The notes beneath the pieces were generated by a model. That model was not told where the DNA came from. It ran no database searches and saw nothing but the letters and a program-made list of their open reading frames with translations. Position numbers and translations under genes: made by a program. Positions 1-8,007 of a stretch of 22,187 nt of DNA are shown in pieces. Source of the stretch: CAYXAA01 sp964462985 (GTDB lineage Bacteria > Pseudomonadota > Alphaproteobacteria > Rhizobiales > Stappiaceae); the NCBI GenBank assembly GCA_964462985.1, contig CAYXAA010000054.1, positions 1 to 22,187 on the forward strand, read 5' to 3'. Position 1 is the stretch's first letter, and every line of letters starts with the position of its first letter.

Positions 1-180
1 AAGCTCCTGGGTGATCAGGCAGATTTCCTTGTTCGCATTGGGGTCGGTGTTGCACACCTTCACCCAAGGCGAATCCTCGGCCGGCTGTACTTCCTGGGCC
101 TGAGCACCGACGTTTGCCACGAGCCCGGCTGCCATGGCTATCGCCCACTTTGCCAGTCCACGCTTGAAGTCACTCGCCAT
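1..180 (-). CDS. Invasion-associated locus B (IalB) family protein, N-terminal part (cut by window edge)
   Basis: Sixty codons of a leftward gene are visible and the rest lies outside the window. The product starts MASDFKRGLAKW and has a Sec signal peptide with a hydrophobic stretch at about residues 10-26 and a likely cut after AQA (residue 28). The mature part begins with an acidic linker, then SPWVKVCNTD and KEICLITQEL. This W-x-V-x-C...C pattern is the usual opening of the IalB domain, in which the two cysteines are expected to form a disulfide. IalB proteins are small periplasmic or secreted proteins common in Alphaproteobacteria. They were named from Bartonella invasion, but most have no proven role. 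A weak AGGGA lies about 10 nt before the ATG. The gene diverges from the binding-protein gene that starts at 501. The family call is by eye from 60 residues. Confidence 0.75.
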   Translation of the reverse strand, partial: MASDFKRGLAKWAIAMAAGLVANVGAQAQEVQPAEDSPWVKVCNTDPNANKEICLITQEL

Positions 181-500
181 CGATTGTTGTCCCTAGTCTC
201 TGATTGCCGCCCGTGAGCGGGTGTTCGGCCATTGTTGCTGAAATTAGCCCGACCGCGAACGCAAAACCTTGCGGCGGTTCGTATCGGTCGGCTTCCCCCA
301 GTCACGAGCGCCTCTGTCGCGCATTCCGAACCGTCGGCGACATGCTGTGCTTGTCGAATGAGGCGAGACATTGACCGTCCCGTCGCGGCGGCATCTTTAC
401 AGAGAAGCGCTCCGGATTTCTAGGGTGTACGCACGCGAAGGCTCACGCCGTACACGCTGTGTTAACCTTGCCAAAATGAATCACGGATTACGGTCGCCGC
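181..500. other. Divergent intergenic region between the IalB-type gene and the YejA-type gene
   Basis: This 320-bp stretch has no convincing gene. It must hold the promoters for both flanking genes. The clearest element is a 7-bp inverted repeat, GTGTACG at 425-431 and CGTACAC at 449-455, centred about 60 bp before the rightward ATG at 501. A TTGACC at about 371-376 could be a -35 box, but no good -10 follows at normal spacing, so I make no promoter call. Confidence 0.5.
425..455. promoter_or_regulatory. Inverted repeat upstream of the YejA-like gene (possible operator or leader hairpin)
   Basis: The arms GTGTACG (425-431) and CGTACAC (449-455) are perfectly complementary and enclose 17 nt. 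The repeat sits 46-76 bp before the start codon at 501. It could bind a dimeric regulator or form a hairpin in the 5' leader. No known operator type was recognised. Confidence 0.3.
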
Positions 501-2357
501 ATGTCTTTTGAAATTCTCGCATCCAGGCTGTTCCTGCCGGTTTCCGTTGCGGCCGTTGTTGCTGCCGTTGTGCTGACCCCCGTTGCTGCCGCGAGTGAGG
601 AGGTGCCGGCGGTTCACGGCATTGCCATGCACGGCACGCCAGCGCTGCCGGAGGATTTCGCTCACCTGCCCTACGTCAATCCGGATGCGCCGAAAGGCGG
701 GTCGATCACCCACGGGTTTCTCGGCTCGTTCGACAGCATGAACCAGTACATCGTCCAGGGCGGGACCTCCTCGGCACGCGGCATCCAGGACGTCGAACTC
801 GGCAATCTGGTCATCGAAAGCCTCATGGTGCGCAACGAGAACGAGCCGTTCAGCCTCTACGGCCTGATCGCGGAGAGCGTGCGCCTGCCCGACAGCCGCG
901 ACTGGATCGAGTTCACGCTGAACCCGGCGGCCCGCTTTTCCGACGGCAAGCCGGTGACGGTGGATGACGTCATCTTCACCATCGAGCTCCTGCGCGACAA
1001 GGGCCGGCCCGTCTATCGTGAGCGCTACAGGCGGATCGAAAGGATCGAGCGCACCGGCGAGCGGACGGTGAAGTTCGTCTTCGCCAATGGCTCTGACCGC
1101 GAACTGCCGCTTCTCGTCGCGTTGTCGCCTGTGTTTCCCCGCCACACGATCAATCCGGAAACCTTCGACAGGAGCACGTTGAAGGCGCCGGTCGGCTCCG
1201 GTCCCTATGTGGTGGCAAAGATCGACCCGGGGACCAGCGTCGTCTTCCGCCGCAATCCGGACTATTGGGCCAGGGACCTGCCGATCAAACGCGGCCAGAA
1301 CAATTTCGACGAGATCCGCGTCGAATACTACCGCGACGAGAACAGCCTGATGGAGGCCTTCAAGAAGGGCATCCTGTCCGTGCTGACGGTCAGCGATCCG
1401 AAACGCTGGACCACCGATCTCGACTTTCCCGCCGTCAGGGACGGCAAGGTCGTGAAGGACGCCTTTCCCCTAAGCCGTCCCGCGGACATGACCGGCTTCG
1501 CCCTCAACACCCGGCGGCCGGTGTTCTCGGACCTTCGCGTCCGCAAGGCGCTTTCGATGCTGTTCGATTTCGAGTGGGTCAACCGCAACCTGTATTATGG
1601 CGCCTACGCCCGGACCGGCGGCTTCTTCGATGGCTCGCAGCTGTCCTCGATCGGCAGGCCCGCCGACGAGCGGGAACGAAGCCTGCTCGCTCCCTTCCCG
1701 AACACGGTCGAACCGGCGGTCATGGACGGCACGTGGCGGCCGGTGGAAACCGACGGAACGGGCCGCGACCGGTCGGTGATGCGACAGGCCGTCGCGTTGC
1801 TCCGCGAGGCAGGTTACGACATCCGCGACGGCCGCATGGTCGCGGAGACGACGGGCGACCCGCTCACCTTCGAGATCCTGGTGCTGGGCCGAGACCAGGA
1901 GCGGCTGGCGATCGCCTATCAGCGCATGCTGCGCCTGGTCGGGATCGAGGCGGACGTGCGAAGCGTGGAGGCGGCGCAGTATCAGAAACGGCGTCAGACC
2001 TTCGACTTTGACATGATGCTCTACACCTTGCGCTCGTCCCTTTCGCCGGGCAACGAACAGGCCTACCGATGGAGCAGCGCCGCCGCGGACGCCGAGGGCT
2101 CGTTCAACTATCCGGGCGTCAGGAATCCGGCTGCCGATGCGATGATCGAGGCCTTGCTCGCGGCCCGGAGCCAGGAAGACTTCGTCTCGGCCGTGCGCGC
2201 CTTCGACCGGGTCCTGATCTCCGGGCATTATGTCGTGCCGCTGTTCCATCTGCCGGAGCAGTGGGCCGCACGATGGACCCGCGTCGATCATCCCGAGACC
2301 CAGCCGATCACGGGCTATCGGTTTGACACCTGGTGGGCGGTGCCGCGCGGCGGCTGA
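501..2357 (+). CDS. Family-5 extracellular solute-binding protein, YejA/microcin C type
   Basis: This 618-residue periplasmic protein is predicted to capture a peptide-like ligand for an ABC importer. A signal peptide is clear: hydrophobic residues about 9-30 and a likely cut near AAAS-EE (about 32). The mature start HGIAMHGTPALPEDF followed by LPYVNPDAPKGG is the hallmark opening of the YejA subgroup. The SBP_bac_5 core follows, with FSDGKPVTVDDVIFT at about 151-165 and GSGPYVVAKID at about 233-243. Length fits YejA (about 600). An in-frame stop lies eight codons upstream, so the ATG at 501 is the first possible start in frame. The Shine-Dalgarno site is poor. No yejB, yejE or yejF permease or ATPase gene is in the window, so it either works with a transporter encoded elsewhere or has another role. 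The ANL-superfamily gene starts about 20 bp after its stop, suggesting co-transcription. The exact ligand cannot be told. Confidence 0.88.
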   Translation: MSFEILASRLFLPVSVAAVVAAVVLTPVAAASEEVPAVHGIAMHGTPALPEDFAHLPYVNPDAPKGGSITHGFLGSFDSMNQYIVQGGTSSARGIQDVELGNLVIESLMVRNENEPFSLYGLIAESVRLPDSRDWIEFTLNPAARFSDGKPVTVDDVIFTIELLRDKGRPVYRERYRRIERIERTGERTVKFVFANGSDRELPLLVALSPVFPRHTINPETFDRSTLKAPVGSGPYVVAKIDPGTSVVFRRNPDYWARDLPIKRGQNNFDEIRVEYYRDENSLMEAFKKGILSVLTVSDPKRWTTDLDFPAVRDGKVVKDAFPLSRPADMTGFALNTRRPVFSDLRVRKALSMLFDFEWVNRNLYYGAYARTGGFFDGSQLSSIGRPADERERSLLAPFPNTVEPAVMDGTWRPVETDGTGRDRSVMRQAVALLREAGYDIRDGRMVAETTGDPLTFEILVLGRDQERLAIAYQRMLRLVGIEADVRSVEAAQYQKRRQTFDFDMMLYTLRSSLSPGNEQAYRWSSAAADAEGSFNYPGVRNPAADAMIEALLAARSQEDFVSAVRAFDRVLISGHYVVPLFHLPEQWAARWTRVDHPETQPITGYRFDTWWAVPRGG

Positions 2358-2378
2358 CCGGCCTTGAAGAGGCTTTCA

Positions 2379-3998
2379 ATGATCCTGACGCCGTCAAAGA
2401 CGATCGAACACTATCGGCAGGGAGGGCTGTGGGGTCGCGTCACCCTTGACACCCTGTTTCGACGAACGGCAGCAAGCCATCCGGATCGGCTTGCCATCGT
2501 CGACGCGCCCGACCGCACCGCCTGGACGTCGGGCATGCCGCGCAGAATGACCTACGCGCAGGCCGATGCCGAGATCGATCTGCTCGCCGGGTTCTTCACC
2601 ACCGTCGGCCTGTCAACGGATCATGTCATCGGCCTTCAGGCGCCGAACACCACCGACACCGTCATCGCCTTCCTGGCCGCGCTTCGGGCCGGGCTCATCG
2701 TCGCGCCGCTGCCGCTGCACTGGCGGCAGAAGGACGTGCTCGCCGCGCTGAATCGCGCCGGCGCCAAGGCGCTGATCGCCGGCGATCGGCTCGAGAAGCG
2801 CCCGCTCGGCGACGAGGCGCGCCAGACCGCCGGCGAGATGTTCAGCCTGCGCTTCGTCTTCGGCCTCGGCCGGGAGGTGCCGGACGGGCTGATAGAGATC
2901 GCCAAGGTGCTTGACGAGGCCGGCGACGAATTCGCCGCACCATCGGTGACACGCGAGGGCAACGCTGCCGACCATGTCGCGACGCTGACCTGGACGCGAT
3001 CGACCGGCGGCGAGCCGCTGCCCGTTGCTCGCAGCCACAACCACTGGATTGCCGCCGGGCTGATGCCGTACCTGGAGAGCGGGCTCAGCGAGGGCGCCGA
3101 CCATATCGTGCCCTACGGGTTGTCTGGCATGGTCGGCATCGGCGCCGGCCTGGTGCCATGGCTGCTGTCTGGCGGCACGCTTCACCTGCACCACCCCGCG
3201 GCGCTGCGCCGTCTCGCCGACCACGCCGGCGCCGTGGAGGCCGACTATGTGCTCTGCCCCGGATCGCTCACACCGGAGCTCGACCGCCGGATGCCGTCCG
3301 GCGGCGGCATCGTCTCGGTCTGGAGCATCACCGCGCCGCCACCACTGCCGCACTCCACCAATCGGCGCCACGTCGACCTGCACGTTGCCGACGAATTCGC
3401 CATGGTCGCGCGTGCGCGCGGCGGCAGCGCACTTCCCGCCCTGATCCCGACCGGGCCGGTCGGTGCGCCCACCACGATCGCCCAGGCCCCTGCCCTCGTC
3501 GAGATTGCCATCGACGACGAGGCCTCTCCCAATACGCTGAAGGTGCGCGGGCCGATGGTGGCCGACTCCGCCTGGCCGGCCTGCAACGTCCGCATCCCGA
3601 CCGACAAGGCCGGCTACATCGACACTCTGCTTCCCGTGCGACGGAACGAGAGCGGCATCATCGGCTTTGGCATCCCTGGTGCCGGTGCGCCTGGCGTCAG
3701 CTCGCTTGCGGCGCTCGACGCGCTGTTCGGTTCGTTCCCGGGTCTCACCGAGGCGGCCGGCTTCTTTGTCGAGGACGGCGTACTCGGTGCAAGGCTCTAT
3801 GCCGCGGTCGTGCCGCAACCCGGTGCGATCGCGGATATCGATGCGTTCTATGGATTTCTTGACGCCGAGCGTGTCAGCCTCGCAGAAATCCCGCACAAGG
3901 TGATCTCGCTCAATCGCCTGCCGCGCACCGAGGCCGGCCGCATTGATCGTGCCGCGCTTGCCAGCAAGGTTCAGCGGCTTCTCTCCGCCGTCGCCTGA
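2379..3998 (+). CDS. Degenerate AMP-dependent synthetase/ligase (ANL superfamily) protein
   Basis: A protein of about 539 residues with the overall layout of acyl-CoA synthetases: an N-terminal part like aliphatic or alicyclic acid-CoA ligases (TLDTLFRRTAASHPDRLAIVD) and a short C-terminal domain ending LPRTEAGRIDRAAL. Family members normally adenylate a carboxylic acid with ATP and then make the CoA thioester. Several key sites are altered. The phosphate loop, normally (S/T)SG(S/T)TGxPK, reads TWTRSTGGEPLP at about 204-215. The YGxTE-type motif reads VADEF at about 336-340. The catalytic C-terminal lysine of the G-K motif is arginine (Arg521). It may therefore be inactive or have changed chemistry. 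I chose the ATG at 2379 because AAGAGG lies about 6 nt upstream; a TTG at 2364 would add five residues. It follows the YejA-like gene at about 20 bp. Confidence 0.72.
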   Translation: MILTPSKTIEHYRQGGLWGRVTLDTLFRRTAASHPDRLAIVDAPDRTAWTSGMPRRMTYAQADAEIDLLAGFFTTVGLSTDHVIGLQAPNTTDTVIAFLAALRAGLIVAPLPLHWRQKDVLAALNRAGAKALIAGDRLEKRPLGDEARQTAGEMFSLRFVFGLGREVPDGLIEIAKVLDEAGDEFAAPSVTREGNAADHVATLTWTRSTGGEPLPVARSHNHWIAAGLMPYLESGLSEGADHIVPYGLSGMVGIGAGLVPWLLSGGTLHLHHPAALRRLADHAGAVEADYVLCPGSLTPELDRRMPSGGGIVSVWSITAPPPLPHSTNRRHVDLHVADEFAMVARARGGSALPALIPTGPVGAPTTIAQAPALVEIAIDDEASPNTLKVRGPMVADSAWPACNVRIPTDKAGYIDTLLPVRRNESGIIGFGIPGAGAPGVSSLAALDALFGSFPGLTEAAGFFVEDGVLGARLYAAVVPQPGAIADIDAFYGFLDAERVSLAEIPHKVISLNRLPRTEAGRIDRAALASKVQRLLSAVA

Positions 3999-4138
3999 CC
4001 GGCAAAGCAACGTCCGGCTGTCCTGGGCGTTCACCCTGTGGCCGGCCTGCATTTGAACGTTGCCGGTGCTGGGCGCATGATGGTGAGCGGGCGGGACTCC
4101 CGATCAGGGACCACGCCCGCGGCGATGAGGAGATCAAC

Positions 4139-4798
4139 GTGGCCGAGCCCCTGACGATCGATGTCGTATCCGATGTGATGTGCCCGTGGTGCTTCATCGG
4201 CAAGAAGCGGCTCGACGCCGCGCTGCGCCAGGTGCCGGACCTTGCGGTCGACGTGCGCTGGAGGCCGTTCCAGCTCGATCCGACCCTCCCGCCTGAAGGC
4301 AAGAACCGCGAGCGGTATCTCCTCGACAAGTTCGGAAGCCCCGAGCGGATCGCCGACATGCACGCCCGCATTGCCTCCACCGGAGCGATGGAGGGCATCG
4401 GCTTTGCCTTCGACCGCATCGAGCGCGCACCCAACACCTTGGACTGCCACCGCCTCATTCTCTGGGCCCGGGTCGACGGGCTGCAGAACGAGGTGGTCGA
4501 GCGCCTGTTCAGCCTCTATTTCGAGCAGGGCGCGGACCTGACCAGGGCGGAGACGCTGGTGGGCGTCGCCCGCGACGTCGGCATGGAGGCCGATCTCATC
4601 GAGCAGCTGCTTCAGACCGACTCCGACCTCGACAAGACGCGGCGCGAGATCGAGCACGCTCAGCAGATGGGTGTGACAGGAGTTCCCTGCTTCATCATCG
4701 ATCAGCGCTTCGCAGTGATGGGCGCCGAAAGTTCCGACACCCTCGCCGCCGCCTTGCGGCACGCTGAAGAGACCCGGCCCGGCTCCGCCGAGGCCTGA
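4139..4798 (+). CDS. DsbA-family thiol oxidoreductase, FrnE-like
   Basis: A 219-residue thioredoxin-fold protein with a helical insert. The redox motif CPWC is at residues 15-18 (DVMCPWCFIGKKRL). The cis-proline loop TGVPCF is at about 180-185, with an extra cysteine directly after the proline (Cys184). This architecture is that of the FrnE/2-hydroxychromene-2-carboxylate-isomerase-like branch of the DsbA family. There is no signal peptide, so it acts in the cytoplasm, probably in thiol redox or stress handling; the substrate is unknown. The start is a GTG with AGGAG six nt upstream (4128-4132). It lies 140 bp after the ANL-like gene, so it may have its own promoter, and it converges on emrB across a strong hairpin. 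Confidence 0.88.
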   Translation: MAEPLTIDVVSDVMCPWCFIGKKRLDAALRQVPDLAVDVRWRPFQLDPTLPPEGKNRERYLLDKFGSPERIADMHARIASTGAMEGIGFAFDRIERAPNTLDCHRLILWARVDGLQNEVVERLFSLYFEQGADLTRAETLVGVARDVGMEADLIEQLLQTDSDLDKTRREIEHAQQMGVTGVPCFIIDQRFAVMGAESSDTLAAALRHAEETRPGSAEA

Positions 4799-4801
4799 AC
4801 A

Positions 4802-4837
4802 GTCACGTGACGTGACGGGTGCGTCCCGCCGGCGGGA
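4802..4837. repeat. Two back-to-back perfect palindromes after the DsbA-like gene
   Basis: GTCACGTGAC (4802-4811) and TCCCGCCGGCGGGA (4824-4837) are both perfect self-complementary sequences. They stand just after the DsbA-like stop and before the large convergent hairpin at 4840-4867. As RNA the second could form a short GC stem. They may help termination, or the first could be a protein site. Confidence 0.4.
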
Positions 4838-4839
4838 AA

Positions 4840-4867
4840 CATCCCGCGTCCATCTGGACGCGGGATG
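4840..4867. terminator. Bidirectional terminator-type hairpin between convergent genes
   Basis: A perfect 13-bp stem: CATCCCGCGTCCA (4840-4852) pairs with TGGACGCGGGATG (4855-4867) around a 2-nt loop. It lies directly before the TAA of leftward emrB (4869-4871) and 41 bp after the stop of the rightward DsbA-like gene. The position between converging genes and the stem length fit a shared terminator. Flanking T-runs are short (TTT on the minus strand), so efficiency as an intrinsic terminator is uncertain. Confidence 0.75.
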
Positions 4868-4868
4868 C

Positions 4869-6455
4869 TTAGTGTCCTGCGGTGTTGACGGCCTTTGGAC
4901 GGCGCATCAGCGGGGCTGCTACCACCAGCAGGGCAAACAGCCCGGTCATCACCAAGAAGACGTCGGCGAAGGCCAAAACCAACGCTTGCTGTCGGACGAT
5001 GAGAGCGAGCTGTTTCAGGGCCGCCTGGTCGGCGGTCGAACCGAGTTGGGACAATCCGGTCGTCAGGGCGGCGAGCGCTTCTTCCGCAGGCGCACGCCCC
5101 CACGCGACCTGATCGTGCAGGCGCTGCAGGTGCAGGTCGGTCCGGTGATTGAGCACCGTGTTGATCAGGGCGAGACCGACGGCACCGCCGAGATTGCGCA
5201 TCAGGTTGAAAAGGCCCGAAGCGTTCTTGACCGACTGCGGGGGAAGCGTGCCGAGCGACAGGTTGGTGATGGGCACCATGCACAACATCAGCGACACGCC
5301 GCGCAGTACCTGCGGCACGAACAGCTCCCAGAAATCCCACTCCGAGGTGATCTTGGAGGCCTGGAAAGTGCCGAGGGCAAAGCCGAAGAAGCCGATGGCG
5401 ATCATCAGGCGCGGATCGAGCTTGACCGACAGGCGGCCAGCGATCGGCGCCGTCAGAAACATGCAAAGACCGGTGACGAACATCGTCTCGCCGATCATGA
5501 GCGCCGAAAAGCCCCGGATCTCCGCCAGATAAACCGGATAGAGATAGGTCAGGCCGTAAAGGCCGATGCCCATGACGAAGCTGAACGCCGATCCGGTGGC
5601 GAAGTTGCGGTTGCTGAAAGCGGTGAGATCGACCACCGGCTCTCGGGCGGCGAAAGCGCGATAGAAGAAACCCGCTGCCGACACCGCGGAGATGATGGCG
5701 AACACCACGATCCAGTGGTCGTCGAACCAGTCGTTCGTCGGCCCCTCCTCCAGGACGAATTCGAGCCCGCCGAGGAAACCTGCCATGAACAGCAGGCCCC
5801 ACCAGTCGAACCGGTCGAGCAACGAAAGCTCCGGCTCGTCGAAGTCGACCAGCAGCAACACGGCGATGGAGACGATCACGCCGGGCACGACGTTGATCAG
5901 GAACAGCCAATGCCAGGAGAACAGATCGGTGAGATAGCCGCCGATCGTCGGCCCGATCGTTGGGGCGAGCGTCGCGACAAGGCCGATCAGCGGTGTGACG
6001 ATTGCCTGCCTCTCGCGCGGGAACACGGTATAGGCCGCGGCAAATACCGTCGGAATCATGCCGCCGCCGATGAACCCCTGCAGCGCGCGGTAGACGATCA
6101 TCTGCTCGATCGACGTCGCTGTCGCGCACATCAGGCTCATCAGGGTAAAGCCCGTGCAGGACAGGAAGAACAGCCAGCGGGTCGACAACGCCCGCGACAG
6201 AAAGCCGGACAGCGGAATCATCACCACTTCGGCGATGAGATAGCTGGTCTGGACCCAGGAGATCTCGTCGGCACTGGCCGAGAGACCGGCCTGGATGTCG
6301 GCGAGCGACGCCGAAACGATCTGGATGTCCAGTATGGCCATGAACATCCCGAACACCATGCAAAGGAAGGCAACGACCTTGCGCGGTTCAATTGCCGGTT
6401 CCGTGCTGGCGTCGGCGGCGGCCGCGACCGGGACGGTGGTGGCTGAGGAGGACAT
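4869..6455 (-). CDS. emrB: DHA2-family MFS multidrug efflux transporter, EmrB-like
   Basis: A 528-residue inner-membrane drug:H+ antiporter with the hydrophobic pattern of a 14-helix pump. Helix 1 contains LDIQIVSASL (Asp43), the place of the conserved acidic motif D1. Motif A appears as PLSGFLSRALSTRW and the antiporter motif C as ATLAPTIGPTIGG, directly before the FSWHWLFLINVVPG segment typical of EmrB/QacA proteins. It should pair with the EmrA-like adaptor encoded just upstream and with an outer-membrane channel encoded elsewhere, exporting hydrophobic toxic compounds across both membranes. The gap to emrA is 6 nt, so the two are co-transcribed, probably with translational coupling; no Shine-Dalgarno is seen before this ATG. 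Expression is likely controlled by the TetR-type repressor encoded divergently. The substrates cannot be read from the sequence. Confidence 0.93.
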   Translation of the reverse strand: MSSSATTVPVAAAADASTEPAIEPRKVVAFLCMVFGMFMAILDIQIVSASLADIQAGLSASADEISWVQTSYLIAEVVMIPLSGFLSRALSTRWLFFLSCTGFTLMSLMCATATSIEQMIVYRALQGFIGGGMIPTVFAAAYTVFPRERQAIVTPLIGLVATLAPTIGPTIGGYLTDLFSWHWLFLINVVPGVIVSIAVLLLVDFDEPELSLLDRFDWWGLLFMAGFLGGLEFVLEEGPTNDWFDDHWIVVFAIISAVSAAGFFYRAFAAREPVVDLTAFSNRNFATGSAFSFVMGIGLYGLTYLYPVYLAEIRGFSALMIGETMFVTGLCMFLTAPIAGRLSVKLDPRLMIAIGFFGFALGTFQASKITSEWDFWELFVPQVLRGVSLMLCMVPITNLSLGTLPPQSVKNASGLFNLMRNLGGAVGLALINTVLNHRTDLHLQRLHDQVAWGRAPAEEALAALTTGLSQLGSTADQAALKQLALIVRQQALVLAFADVFLVMTGLFALLVVAAPLMRRPKAVNTAGH

Positions 6456-6461
6456 GGAGGG

Positions 6462-7712
6462 TTACATGCTGGCCGCGACCGTAGCCTCATCGGCCCCGGC
6501 CACGGCCGCCGCGTCGCTCTGCGTATCGACGGTGACCTCGACCGACATGCCCGGCCTCAGCACATGCTGCCGCAGCGCCTCGGAATCGAAATGGATGCGG
6601 ACCGGCAGCCGCTGCACGATCTTGGTGAAGTTGCCGGTGGCATTCTCCGGCGGCAGCAGGCTGAACAGCGAACCGGAAGCCGGTGAGATGCTGTCGATCT
6701 CGCCTTCGAAGCGCTGGTCAGGAAAGGCATCGACGGCAATCTCGACCCGCTGCCCTGGGCGCATCCGGGCGAGCTGCGTTTCCTTGAAGTTGGCGTCGAC
6801 ATAAACGCGATCGAGCGGCACGATCGCGGCGAGACGGGCCCCGGGCTGGACGAAGCGTCCGACCTCGACGGACTTGTTGCCGATGACGCCGTCGATCGGG
6901 GCCCGCACCACGGTGAAGGACAAGTCACGCTCGGCCTGCGCCAGCGCGGTTCTCAGTTCCTGCAGCGTGCGCTCGGCCTCGACCCGCTGCGCGTCGAGCA
7001 CGGCGCGGTTGGCCTCGGCCGATTCCAGCTTCGCCTCGGCAGCGCTCAGCGCAGCCACCGCCTTGTCGCGGTCGGCCCGTGCGTTGTCCAGGGTCCGACG
7101 GCTTGCGAAATTGTTCTGGACCAGGCGCGACTGGCGATCGAACTCCAGACTCGCCCGGGAGAGATCGGCCTTTGCGGACTGGACGTCGGCCCTGGCGGCA
7201 TCGATCGACGCCTTGGCGGACTTGGCCTCGACGGCGATGCGGGCGATCGCCGCCTCCTGGGTGGCGATCTTATCTCTGGCCGCCTGCACGGCGAGCCGGT
7301 AGTCGCCGTCGTCGATGCGGGCGATGACATCGCCCGCCTTGACCGGCTGATTCTCGGTCACCTCCACCGCAGAGACGTAGCCGGATACCTTGGCGGCGAG
7401 CAGCGTCATGTTGGCGCCGATATAGGCGTCGTTGGTCGATACCTCGAACCGCCCCACGGTCCACCAGTGATGGCCTTCATAACCGCCGGCCGCAGCCAGC
7501 GCCGTCGCAGCAAGCAGGAGGATCAGTCGCCTGCGCCCTGCCCTGCGGCGCTTCGGCGGAAGGTATTCGCCGTCGCGTCCCGCCGCGAGGTCCCCGCCGG
7601 CGAGCGGACCAACTGCGCCGTCGGCCCTCGGGGACGAAGCAGTGCCGGTTGCGCCCGCACCGGATGGGGCCGGTCCCGATCCCGCGATGCTGGTGTCGGT
7701 CATCTCATCCAT
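6462..7712 (-). CDS. emrA: HlyD-family periplasmic adaptor of the efflux pump, EmrA-like
   Basis: A 416-residue membrane-fusion protein. It has a long cytoplasmic tail rich in Gly, Ala and Pro (about 1-50), a basic patch KRRRAGRRR (54-62) and one membrane anchor (about 63-78). The lipoyl-like half STNDAYIGANMTLLAAKVSG follows, with QPVKAGDVIARID. An alanine-rich alpha-helical hairpin spans about residues 135-260. The second half of the barrel reads FTVVRAPIDGVIG and VDANFKETQLARMRPG. This is the standard order for EmrA adaptors, which link the inner-membrane pump to a TolC-type channel. An AGAGAG lies about 8 nt before the ATG at 7712; a second in-frame ATG (MTDTS) three codons in is possible. 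It is the first gene of the emrAB operon, and the two palindromes at 7726-7786 overlap its promoter region. Confidence 0.92.
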   Translation of the reverse strand: MDEMTDTSIAGSGPAPSGAGATGTASSPRADGAVGPLAGGDLAAGRDGEYLPPKRRRAGRRRLILLLAATALAAAGGYEGHHWWTVGRFEVSTNDAYIGANMTLLAAKVSGYVSAVEVTENQPVKAGDVIARIDDGDYRLAVQAARDKIATQEAAIARIAVEAKSAKASIDAARADVQSAKADLSRASLEFDRQSRLVQNNFASRRTLDNARADRDKAVAALSAAEAKLESAEANRAVLDAQRVEAERTLQELRTALAQAERDLSFTVVRAPIDGVIGNKSVEVGRFVQPGARLAAIVPLDRVYVDANFKETQLARMRPGQRVEIAVDAFPDQRFEGEIDSISPASGSLFSLLPPENATGNFTKIVQRLPVRIHFDSEALRQHVLRPGMSVEVTVDTQSDAAAVAGADEATVAASM

Positions 7713-7725
7713 GAAAACTCTCTCT

Positions 7726-7750
7726 GAGTGACTGAACGGTTCGGTCAGTC
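7726..7750. promoter_or_regulatory. TetR-type operator, site 1 (emrA-proximal)
   Basis: A 25-bp imperfect palindrome centred at 7738. Its left arm GAGTGACTGAAC pairs with the right arm GTTCGGTCAGTC at 10 of 12 positions. It shares the GAAC-G-GTTCGGTCA core with site 2. It begins 14 bp before the emrA ATG, so a bound repressor would block transcription or early elongation. Assigning it to the neighbouring TetR protein is inference from position and symmetry. Confidence 0.75.
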
Positions 7751-7761
7751 GATGTACGTAT

Positions 7762-7786
7762 CATTGACCGAACGGTTCGGTCAATG
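7762..7786. promoter_or_regulatory. TetR-type operator, site 2 (perfect palindrome)
   Basis: A perfect 25-bp palindrome centred at 7774: CATTGACCGAAC, a central G, then GTTCGGTCAATG. On the minus strand its outer part reads TTGACC and could itself be the -35 box of the emrA promoter. The centre lies 36 bp from that of site 1, a spacing that could let two repressor dimers bind together. Long, odd-length palindromes with this half-site look are typical for TetR/AcrR repressors of efflux pumps. Confidence 0.82.
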
Positions 7787-8007
7787 CATGATCTGGGAAC
7801 ACACGTTGCAAAGATCATCCGGCACCGCCCGCACTCAGTCATGGCCGGGGCGGATAGGGCGGAACAAGAGGGAATGGATCGAACGGGCTCCCCGCATCGG
7901 TCGCTCTGCGTGAGCGTAGAGTTTGATGTATTGTGGCCGAGCCAGACGAAAAGAAAGAACCGTGGCAGCGGCCAACCCAGATCAGCCGGCGTTTGGGGAC
8001 AGTTGCC

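Noticed and set aside
2613..4052. 479-codon leftward frame opposite the ANL-like gene
   Set aside because: Antisense shadow. I considered it because the sense gene is degenerate, but the sense product keeps the family layout while this one shows none.
4702..6363. Second long leftward frame overlapping emrB
   Set aside because: An off-frame reading of emrB, rich in Arg and without recognisable domains; the real frame has full MFS motifs.
4812..6446. Long rightward open frame opposite emrB
   Set aside because: It is antisense to a clear MFS transporter. Its translation is rich in Arg, Gln, Asp and His with no domain, the usual shadow in GC-rich DNA.
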